From the IMG/VR virus record IMGVR_UViG_3300017714_000115, positions 1 to 28,039 of that record: a stretch of DNA of 28,039 nt. The stretch is one strand, 5' to 3'. The notes beneath the pieces were generated by a model. It saw only the letters and a list, made by a program, of their open reading frames with translations. It was not told the origin of the DNA and did no database searches. This document shows, piece by piece, positions 8,435-15,014 of the stretch. The first letter of the stretch is position 1. Every line of letters begins with the position of its first letter. A program made the translations under genes and the position numbers. Source of the DNA: a virus.

Positions 8435-9970
8435 TTAGAACTCTACTACGATCTTAATGTCTTCGATTTGGTCGCCAGCACGAGTAATCGCGCCTCTATT
8501 ATCTATGTAGATAACTTCTCCAGAGTTAGGTTGGACTTCTGGTTTTGCATAACCATTGGTAAATGACATACCTAGGTCATACTCAGTGTTATTGATAACA
8601 CGGGTTGAAGATCCAGAAACAATCGGGAAGTTAATATCAGGGTCAGCTGATGCACCTGAGGTTGCACCAACAACTGGGTTACCACCTTCAAACTCAATCA
8701 AACTACCAGTAAATTCTGGGAATACCCCATCAATTCTATTCTGGTAATACTTGAGCACTTTAGTAATGTTATTCCAGGAGATCACACGACCACGAGCAGT
8801 CACTTGCTGACCACCAATAGTCCTTGATTGTGTAATAATTTCGTCAGTTTGGAAGTTGCCAGTAAAGGTAGGTGCAAAGATAACTGACTTAGTTGCAGAC
8901 AATGTGAGGTCTGCTGCCAATTCACTTGTGCCATACCTATTAGGGTTGATCACCAAACCAATACGACGGTAGTCGTTATCAGTTGGGAAGTCTCCACTGC
9001 CTTCAGCATATGTAAACTTCGTGTTGATCATGACTCGATATCCACCCATTTCGGTGGTTGGTTCTGCACCGTGTCCAGTGACAGGAGGAATGACTACCTC
9101 AACGGTGCCCCCTGATCCTGCACCTGCTCCGATACCGTTGACCTCATCGATGATGACTTTACCGAAGGTGTATCCTGATCCACCCGAAGTGACAGTAGCA
9201 TTAACAATGCGCCCCCCATCGACAACCAGAGAAACACGACCGCCAACACCATCTCCTTTGATAGGTACATTCTCGTAGGTTCCATTGTTGTATCCTGCTC
9301 CTGAAGAAGAAATAATAACTGTGTCGATCTCACCACCAATTGCATCAGATACAACAGCAGAGTCCTCCAACACTGGCATATATTCGTTACTGAAGAATTT
9401 CAGAACGAGACCCACAGGGATCGTATACATATACTTCCAACGATAACCATCGGCAGTTGTAATAATAGATGTTGAGGTGCCAGTAGGCTCAACAGTAGAA
9501 GGCTTACCGTTGGGATCAGCAGGTGATGTACCATTGTAGATGCACTTATAGACTTGATACGATGAGTTAACAACGTAGAAGTCTGCATCGTATAATTTAG
9601 TAGCACCCGAAGATGCTGTCTTAGTTGCACTATAATCATGGCGATACATGTCATAAACATAACCGAGACCACCAGTGGTTTGCTCTGGGGGAATCCAGTC
9701 AGTACGACGGATAACTTGGATGGTGTCATTTGCCAAAACACGTTTCATTGAAATCATGTCAGCAAAGTCATCACTAAACTCTTGGAAAGAGTCCACTGGA
9801 CTAGGCGCTGCGTTTTCGTTATCCCATGGTTGGGGACGACCGATGAAGACGTAAAGTCTATCGCGGCTGCTGCCTGCTAAAATATCAGACTGTGTAGGGT
9901 CAGGACCCTGCAATGACTTGATAAGTCGGTTGGCAGTGAAGATTCTAAATTGGTCGGTTAGTAGCGCCAT
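8435..9970 (-). CDS. gp8: Baseplate wedge protein gp8 (T4-type)
   Basis: 511 residues. Several blocks match the T4 gp8 layout from memory: IGRPQPW (residues 43-49; T4 FGRSEPW), PVDSFQEFSDDFADMIS (58-74), IQVIRRTDW (84-92; T4 AVIPRRDW), VYKCIYN (140-146), the GYRWKYMYTIP block (175-185; T4 GYVWEYLFEIP), NEYMPV (195-200), and the C-terminal SGEVIYIDNRGAITRAGDQI (483-502; T4 SGEMIYMENRPPI then DQTEEI). In T4, gp8 dimerises and joins gp7, gp10, gp53 and gp6 in each baseplate wedge. The protein is about 180 residues longer than T4 gp8 (334). The excess is explained by a GSGY beta module at about 211-302 and a TSGA-type segment at about 370-445. A late promoter (9995-10002) and a possible AGGA site 13 bases before the ATG precede it. 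The DUF4815-type gene follows after three bases. Confidence 0.9.
   Translation of the reverse strand: MALLTDQFRIFTANRLIKSLQGPDPTQSDILAGSSRDRLYVFIGRPQPWDNENAAPSPVDSFQEFSDDFADMISMKRVLANDTIQVIRRTDWIPPEQTTGGLGYVYDMYRHDYSATKTASSGATKLYDADFYVVNSSYQVYKCIYNGTSPADPNGKPSTVEPTGTSTSIITTADGYRWKYMYTIPVGLVLKFFSNEYMPVLEDSAVVSDAIGGEIDTVIISSSGAGYNNGTYENVPIKGDGVGGRVSLVVDGGRIVNATVTSGGSGYTFGKVIIDEVNGIGAGAGSGGTVEVVIPPVTGHGAEPTTEMGGYRVMINTKFTYAEGSGDFPTDNDYRRIGLVINPNRYGTSELAADLTLSATKSVIFAPTFTGNFQTDEIITQSRTIGGQQVTARGRVISWNNITKVLKYYQNRIDGVFPEFTGSLIEFEGGNPVVGATSGASADPDINFPIVSGSSTRVINNTEYDLGMSFTNGYAKPEVQPNSGEVIYIDNRGAITRAGDQIEDIKIVVEF
9065..9340 (-). other. GSGY beta module inserted in gp8
   Basis: Residues about 211-302 of gp8, absent from T4 gp8. 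The segment has two GxGY turns (SSSGAGYNNGTYENVPIKGD and TSGGSGYTFGKVIIDEVNG) and ends in GGTVEVVIPPVTGHGA. The same order of motifs occurs near the start of the giant protein (about 27240-27520): GVYYDVPIAGDGEGG, VSDPGKGYTTASIDVDAI, GGSVTVIIPLEGSGA. I infer common ancestry by duplication or recombination within the baseplate gene cluster. Confidence 0.7.
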
Positions 9971-9994
9971 TGGTTACCAATTATCCTATAGGTT

Positions 9995-10002
9995 TATTTA
10001 TG
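9995..10002 (-). promoter_or_regulatory. T4-type late promoter before gp8
   Basis: Reads CATAAATA on the minus strand, identical to the octamer before the fibre gene. It lies in the 36-base gap between the 626-residue protein gene (stop at 10007) and the gp8 ATG (9970). T4-like spacing puts the transcript start near 9989, giving a leader of about 19 bases that still includes AGGA. Confidence 0.7.
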
Positions 10003-10006
10003 GAGG

Positions 10007-11887
10007 TTATTCACCCTCATTTCTGAGGAAGTTATTATATTCGACAGCAATAATCTTTGCTTGAGCACCAGAACTATTGCCTTGAAGTGTTTCGCCAGGA
10101 CTAAACTTATAAGTTGGGTCATTTGAAACAATGGATTGGACATCAAGAACAAACTGTCCTTCTCTTTCGCCTGTCCTGCGATTTGTTGTTGTTGCTGCAA
10201 TACCAGATGTTTGTCCAGTAACAGTTTCTGCTCCTGCAGTAGTAGGAATTGAGAACAACGAGGAAGTCATATACTCAATAGTAATTGATGCAGTTGAAAT
10301 GTGTGCATCGCCATCACCAAGAGCACCAGCAGATGCTACAGTGGCAACTAACTGAGTTGGACTACCGTCATATATTTGATCACCAATTTGGAAGAGTGTG
10401 GTATTTGTGCCACCTAATTCTTCCTCAATACCATATTTAGACGAGGCAATGCCTCCATCCAAATTAACTTGGTTTTCATAATCTGTGCCAGTATTCAGAA
10501 GGTCAGGAATACCATCCCCAAACTGCTGCACATCATTTTCATCTACAAACTCTTCATCATCATCTTCAAAAACTCTGTTTTGAATTATTGACAAGGGAGT
10601 TGTAAAAGCAACAATATCACTACCTTCTCTTTCAATAAGAGTATGAGGAGCAACACCAGTACCTGAAGATGCCGATGTGCCAGCAAAGAAGGCAATGATC
10701 TTTGACTTCTCACCTGATCTGCCAGCATCAATAAATGCCAACTCATCAACTTCAAACGTTAGATAAAGTGCTCTTTCAACAGGATCCCAATCATATACAA
10801 TTGCTATTCTATTAGATGCAGACTCAATAACACGTCTTACTTTGTCCGTAACTTGGAAGTCATAAGCAGTTTCACCAGTGTTAGCGTCATTCTGTAAAGA
10901 ATCCAAAATGACTTTCTGGTCAAATCTAAAGTTAGTGCCCCTATCACATCCATCAAATGTTGTTGCTGTTTTACCAGTATATCTAATAACCTCTCTACCT
11001 AAAAGGACCTTACCTGATCCAGGATAAGGTGCAGTAGATTCAACATGGATAGTCTCAGCGCCAGTGGTGACATCATTAAGAATACCCGACAAGTTATAGA
11101 CAACGGAATTCAGTGACTGTCTATTTCTTGCTGTCTTAATAAGATTAGTATCTCTAGTAAAGATAACTTGAGGTGGGGTTACATAACCGTCACCACCTGC
11201 TAATAAGTCGATGTTGTCAATAACACCAAGATTAATATATGACTCTGCAATAGCACCAGATCCACCACCACCGATGATTTGAATCAGAGGGGGATCTTCA
11301 AAAAACTCACCTTGATTAGTGAGTGTAATAGCAGTAACCTTACCAAACTGATTGACACCAGCAACACCAGTTGCACCTTGTCCACCACCACCTGAGATGA
11401 TGATATTAATGTCTTCTTCAGTATAGTTTCTACCAAACTCTTCAATTGATAGACCTGTAACCAATCCCGTGATTGGCACCAACTCAGATCCAGACCCACC
11501 ACCACCTTTGATTTCTGCATTAGCAGCAAAGTATTCATCACCAAATTGAGTCATTTGGATGAAGTCGATTGCTCCAGTATCCTTAAGGAATACCTTACCT
11601 TCAGCAGGCACGGTAGCATTATCGTCTCCGATTTCTAGTCTTAGTGGATCATATCCTTCACCAGGATCCAACACTTCCACTGCTGTAATCTCACCATTGT
11701 CACCTTCAATGACAGCTCTTAAAACCGCATCTCTGATAGGTGTGCCACAATTACCAATACGGAGTCTAGGTGGATCAGCGGGGTCATACCCACTTCCACC
11801 ATCAGTAACATAGACTTCTCGTACCCCGTAAATACTATTAAATATAGGGAAAATTGAAGCGCCAGATCCAGGGACTACTCTTGACAT
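10007..11887 (-). CDS. Virion structural protein rich in GSGY and Gly-loop beta repeats
   Basis: 626 residues. Its ATG shares bases with the stop of the upstream gene (TAATG), so it is probably translated by coupling; I see no Shine-Dalgarno site. Residues about 20-240 are a run of beta repeats with turns such as VTDGGSGYDPADPP, VLDPGEGYDPLRL, ISGGGGQGATGVA, IIGGGGSGAIAES and LLAGGDGYVTPPQVIF. Residues about 264-325 hold a GKVLLGREVIRYTG...CDRGTNFRF module like one in the DUF4815-type protein. A strongly acidic stretch (VFEDDDEEFVDENDV) lies at about 439-453. The C-terminus has TSGA-type modules (ETVTGQTSGIAA; FSPGETLQGNSSGAQAKI). I know no assigned function. Being placed before gp8 and sharing modules with gp8, the giant protein and the DUF4815-type protein supports a baseplate or tail-periphery role. 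A purely regulatory role is unlikely. Confidence 0.8.
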   Translation of the reverse strand: MSRVVPGSGASIFPIFNSIYGVREVYVTDGGSGYDPADPPRLRIGNCGTPIRDAVLRAVIEGDNGEITAVEVLDPGEGYDPLRLEIGDDNATVPAEGKVFLKDTGAIDFIQMTQFGDEYFAANAEIKGGGGSGSELVPITGLVTGLSIEEFGRNYTEEDINIIISGGGGQGATGVAGVNQFGKVTAITLTNQGEFFEDPPLIQIIGGGGSGAIAESYINLGVIDNIDLLAGGDGYVTPPQVIFTRDTNLIKTARNRQSLNSVVYNLSGILNDVTTGAETIHVESTAPYPGSGKVLLGREVIRYTGKTATTFDGCDRGTNFRFDQKVILDSLQNDANTGETAYDFQVTDKVRRVIESASNRIAIVYDWDPVERALYLTFEVDELAFIDAGRSGEKSKIIAFFAGTSASSGTGVAPHTLIEREGSDIVAFTTPLSIIQNRVFEDDDEEFVDENDVQQFGDGIPDLLNTGTDYENQVNLDGGIASSKYGIEEELGGTNTTLFQIGDQIYDGSPTQLVATVASAGALGDGDAHISTASITIEYMTSSLFSIPTTAGAETVTGQTSGIAATTTNRRTGEREGQFVLDVQSIVSNDPTYKFSPGETLQGNSSGAQAKIIAVEYNNFLRNEGE

Positions 11888-13374
11888 TAGACAACCACGA
11901 GATTACCGACCATTCCAGAGTGAATGGTGCATTGATAGACATATGTTGTGCCTGCTGCAAGGGTCATAGGCACGGTCCAATATTGGACACCCTCTTGTGA
12001 TCCAGTCACACCAGCAGTTACGGCAGATCCACCACTTGTCTGTCTTAGAGCAAATGGGTGAGCAGACATAGTGGTGTTGTTAAATCTGTATGTGAAACCA
12101 CGATAGACATAGATTGTTGGGTTTCCACTTCCACTCCAACCATTATTGCTAAATCCATAACCACCACTTGTGCTACCAATAATCTCAAAACCAACAGCAG
12201 CAGATGCAACCGCTTCAATTTCACCACTTACATTAGTAATGAAACTCTGATTCTCTGACAGAGACTGACCACTAGCAAGAAACAATTCAGCAGCAATGCT
12301 GACGGTATTAGCAGTAACAGTTGTTGTTACACCGCTTCCACCACTGACTGCCAATGATCCAGTAGTGGAGTTAGAAGTAGTAGTGCCACTATCACCAGTT
12401 ACTGTCGCAAAAATGTTTTGATCAACGTTAGGGGAATCGTTAGTAACTGTAAGATTCTCACCAGAAATTGCTGTGCTAACTCCAGTGCCACCAATAATAT
12501 TGATAGTTGTTGTAGCAGTTCCTGCAGTTTTAGATCCAGAATCAGACCCAATAACCGAGAAAAGATTTTGATCAGGAGCACCAAGCGCCCCAGTCATATC
12601 AATCGTTACCGTATCACCAGCAATAGATGTGGAGATATTAGTGCCACCAGCAATAGTGAGCACGTCAGTAGCAGCACTCGCTGTAGTAGATCCCGAATCA
12701 GCATTAATACCTTCAAATAAATTTTGTGTAGTGCCACCACCACCGCCACCTCCAGATTCGTCATTATCTGGATACCAGTTGCTATTAACAGCAGACCACT
12801 TGAGGACTTGACCATCAGAAGGACCACCGCCGACTGTCATGTCAACGTCAGCAATCTCTCCAATAGAAGAAGTGGTATCAATTATTTGGACCCAAGCACC
12901 ACTATGTGCAAAGTAACCATGTCCTTCACTATGGGCATGAGCAAACATACCATGATGGTTTGATGCATCTGGGAGACTTGAAACGTCATCAAAATGGTTA
13001 GACCATTTTAGTTTTCCATCAGCACCATCAATATAAGTAAGAGCACTTCCAGTACCCCCTGTCCAAAACTTAATATCACCGCTACCATTAGGTTTAATAG
13101 TAACGTCTACATTATTAGAAGAGGTGATATCAAATCCACCAGTATCTAGATCTGCACTCAAGGAATCAAAATGACCCTCAGCAAATTGAGATCCATTCCA
13201 CTTCAATACTTGTCCAGAAAGTGGTGTCCCAACATTCACAAGTAAATTAGTGTCGTTGCCGAGAGCGGTATAGATTTCGTCAATTACACTATTAAGTTTA
13301 ATAGCGCCATCTCTAAGACTATCACCAGTCCCGTCATTAGCTGACGATCCAATGCTAAGGTTTTGCTTTGCCAT
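11887..13374 (-). CDS. Tail protein with gp9/gp10-type N-terminus and C-terminal cupredoxin-like domain
   Basis: 495 residues. The N-terminus (QNLSIGSSANDGTGDSLRDG, then AIKLNSVIDEIYTALG) resembles the start of T4 gp10 (NINIGNVVDDGTGDYLRKGG, then IKINENFDELYYELG) and of gp9. In T4 this region forms the trimeric helical part that docks on the wedge. Two DGQVLKW / SGQVLKWNG segments follow, then a His-rich stretch (HHGMFAHAHSEGHGYFAHSG, 140-159). A glycine linker comes next, then three repeats of about 50 residues, each starting QNLF or QNIF (217-368). The last 100 residues look like a cupredoxin: IYVYRGFTYRFNNTT, then SAHPF (His439), ending YVYQCTIHSGMVGNLVV, with Cys482, His485 and Met488 spaced as type 1 copper ligands. 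There is no signal peptide, as expected for a virion protein. A late promoter (13397-13404) lies just upstream. Its role as a baseplate-attached fibre or spike is inferred; copper binding is untested. Confidence 0.8.
   Translation of the reverse strand: MAKQNLSIGSSANDGTGDSLRDGAIKLNSVIDEIYTALGNDTNLLVNVGTPLSGQVLKWNGSQFAEGHFDSLSADLDTGGFDITSSNNVDVTIKPNGSGDIKFWTGGTGSALTYIDGADGKLKWSNHFDDVSSLPDASNHHGMFAHAHSEGHGYFAHSGAWVQIIDTTSSIGEIADVDMTVGGGPSDGQVLKWSAVNSNWYPDNDESGGGGGGGTTQNLFEGINADSGSTTASAATDVLTIAGGTNISTSIAGDTVTIDMTGALGAPDQNLFSVIGSDSGSKTAGTATTTINIIGGTGVSTAISGENLTVTNDSPNVDQNIFATVTGDSGTTTSNSTTGSLAVSGGSGVTTTVTANTVSIAAELFLASGQSLSENQSFITNVSGEIEAVASAAVGFEIIGSTSGGYGFSNNGWSGSGNPTIYVYRGFTYRFNNTTMSAHPFALRQTSGGSAVTAGVTGSQEGVQYWTVPMTLAAGTTYVYQCTIHSGMVGNLVVV
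11890..12195 (-). other. Cupredoxin-like C-terminal domain
   Basis: Residues 394-495 of the 495-residue tail protein. Candidate ligands are His439 in SAHPF and the Cys482-x2-His485-x2-Met488 cluster followed by VGNLVV, the order seen in small blue copper proteins such as plastocyanin (which has C-x2-H-x4-M in its last loop). Whether metal is bound cannot be told from sequence; the fold may serve only as a stable beta sandwich. Confidence 0.65.
12271..12726 (-). repeat. Three tandem repeats of about 50 residues in the 495-residue tail protein
   Basis: Repeats begin near residues 217, 269 and 319. Each has the order QN[LI]F, then DSGS/DSGT followed by a Thr/Ser-rich strand, then a GGTN/GGTG/GGSG turn and a V-T/V-S strand (for example QNLFSVIGSDSGSKTAG, QNIFATVTGDSGTTTSN). 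The pattern fits a repetitive trimeric fibre shaft; that is inference from the repeat geometry. Confidence 0.75.
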
Positions 13375-13396
13375 GGTTAGGTAATTTCTACAGTTT

Positions 13397-13404
13397 TATT
13401 TAGG
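13397..13404 (-). promoter_or_regulatory. Late-type promoter overlapping the stop of the YHYH gene
   Basis: Reads CCTAAATA on the minus strand, one mismatch (second base) from NATAAATA. The TAA stop codon of the YHYH gene (13402-13400) lies inside it. With T4 spacing the start would be near 13391, giving a leader of about 17 bases before the ATG at 13374. It is weaker than the two perfect octamers. Confidence 0.5.
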
Positions 13405-14995
13405 TGCCATCGAAGGTTTGTGCCGTAGAGTCAAGAGTGCCCTGCGTGCTATCGAATCTATTTGATGTAGATCCACTACCACCACCAGATCCAGCAACAG
13501 TTAATACTGCAGCTTGAGAGTCTAGTGGAGAATTGGATGATTGTATTGATACTCCAAGTGGACCAATAATACGACAACGGAATCTATACCCTGTCATATA
13601 TGCAAGTGTGCTTATAGTATATGAGTTTGTAGTTGCTCCTGTAATAGCAGCAAACGCAAAACCTCCGTCAGTAGATCTATACCACTGATAAGCAATGGGT
13701 CCATCTTCAGGCAACACTCGTGCTTGGACAGAGAATGTGGCAGTCTCCCCAACATTTGCCGTAGCATTTTGTGGTTGGTTGATAAATTGCAACGTGGGTA
13801 CAACAGGACCCCCACCTTCACCACCACCTGAGGGAGGTGCTTGCACGGGTAGAAGAGTAAATGCTGTATTAATACTTTCCCTAGTTGTTAAACCAACCAT
13901 ATATGGGAATTGTGGTGAATCAACATCTTCGGAATCTACAGATAGGAAATATGCATAAGTGCCTGACTGAAATTCGGGTGTAATGCAGAATCTTCCATTG
14001 TGGTAATCTAAGTCACCGCCACCTTCAATATACTCCCAGTCCTGCATTAATGACCCTGCAGGGGGGTTGTTAGTGGTGCTACCATAATCTGGTCTCCCTG
14101 CTACCTCAAGTGCCTTTGTGGAATACGCAGACTGCATAGGACGGGATCCTGTAAGGTTATCCCATGGTAGGTCATAACCGTAAGGACCATAGATTGGGAA
14201 TCCATCAAAAGCATACCCAATGATCTTAGAATGTCCATCGGGATGCCTAAGATTGTCTCCATTATATTGTGTCGCACCGTAGTAATCATTATATCCTGCC
14301 ATCGATGATCCATCTCTCCAGCAATCTAGAAAGTGACCATCGTGATAGTGATACTGACCATTTTGCTCAGGGTGTCCACCGCAATTGTCGTCTCCAAAAT
14401 CTACAGGAGAGTATTCATAGTGAGCATTCCAACTGAAACCAGAGGGAGGATTTCCACCAGTGCCAGCACTAGGATTAAACAAGGCAACGCCATTAGCAGC
14501 GATGCCAATAGTACCCAAAGGAGTTGAAGATCTTGCATTTCTCTGGTCATAGTAACTATATGTCCCTGACGTTAAGGACTCTTGATCTTCCATGATCAAG
14601 TCCAACCTATCATCAGTTGCCAACCAACATTCACCTGCAATTGAGGTAAATTGTGTGCCCATGTAAAGGAATACTTTTTTAATTCCATCACTGAAGACAA
14701 ACATAAGTCTGTCTCCAACTTGTATCTGGTTACCTACACCAAATAAACCATTATCATCTAAGGATAATGCTATGGATCTAATGAATCCATCTTGCGCCCA
14801 GGTATTAACATCGAACGTGCGACTAATACCAAAAGTGCCACCACGATAAATGAAGGCATGATCGAAATCTTGCGCTGTTACCGTATGGGGGTTGTTGCTA
14901 TTGGGAAACGTGCCATAACTCACAGGGGTGGGCAGATTGTCTGCCTCCACCGTGAGTATGTCAGTGGCATCATTAAAGGTTGCTGTTGCCGCCAT
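13400..14995 (-). CDS. YHYH-domain virion-type protein with C-terminal Ig-like domain
   Basis: 531 residues. The YHYH family signature is at residues 215-218 within NGQYHYHDGHF, and the surrounding pattern fits the domain: GTIGIAANGVALFNPSAG (161-178), GYAFDGFPIYGPYGY (260-274), and YHNGRFCITPEF then GTYAYFLS (331-352). The function of YHYH domains is unknown; the conserved His and Tyr could bind metal, but this is not shown. After a Gly/Pro linker (about 388-398) comes an Ig-like domain, about 402-500 (FINQPQNATANVGETATFSV, AYQWYRSTDGG, AAVLTV), much like the one ending the preceding giant protein. The C-terminal tail is RFDSTQGTLDSTAQTFDGT. The start is only 14 bases after the giant gene's stop with no Shine-Dalgarno site, and a late-type promoter overlaps that stop. 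An exposed tail or baseplate decoration is plausible from context. Confidence 0.85.
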   Translation of the reverse strand: MAATATFNDATDILTVEADNLPTPVSYGTFPNSNNPHTVTAQDFDHAFIYRGGTFGISRTFDVNTWAQDGFIRSIALSLDDNGLFGVGNQIQVGDRLMFVFSDGIKKVFLYMGTQFTSIAGECWLATDDRLDLIMEDQESLTSGTYSYYDQRNARSSTPLGTIGIAANGVALFNPSAGTGGNPPSGFSWNAHYEYSPVDFGDDNCGGHPEQNGQYHYHDGHFLDCWRDGSSMAGYNDYYGATQYNGDNLRHPDGHSKIIGYAFDGFPIYGPYGYDLPWDNLTGSRPMQSAYSTKALEVAGRPDYGSTTNNPPAGSLMQDWEYIEGGGDLDYHNGRFCITPEFQSGTYAYFLSVDSEDVDSPQFPYMVGLTTRESINTAFTLLPVQAPPSGGGEGGGPVVPTLQFINQPQNATANVGETATFSVQARVLPEDGPIAYQWYRSTDGGFAFAAITGATTNSYTISTLAYMTGYRFRCRIIGPLGVSIQSSNSPLDSQAAVLTVAGSGGGSGSTSNRFDSTQGTLDSTAQTFDGT

Positions 14996-15006
14996 CGTTT
15001 TACTTT

Positions 15007-15014
15007 TATTTAGA
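15007..15014 (-). promoter_or_regulatory. Late-type promoter overlapping the stop of the giant gene
   Basis: Reads TCTAAATA on the minus strand, one mismatch from NATAAATA, and contains the TAA stop of the giant gene. With T4 spacing the start would be near 15001, only about six bases before the ATG at 14995, so any transcript from it would be almost leaderless. The arrangement matches that before the 495-residue gene. Confidence 0.45.

Noticed and set aside
12726-12770. Simple repeat of CCACC/CCGCC on the plus strand as a regulatory or slippage tract
   Set aside because: It encodes the glycine linker (ESGGGGGGGT) of the 495-residue protein in frame; no frame disruption is visible.
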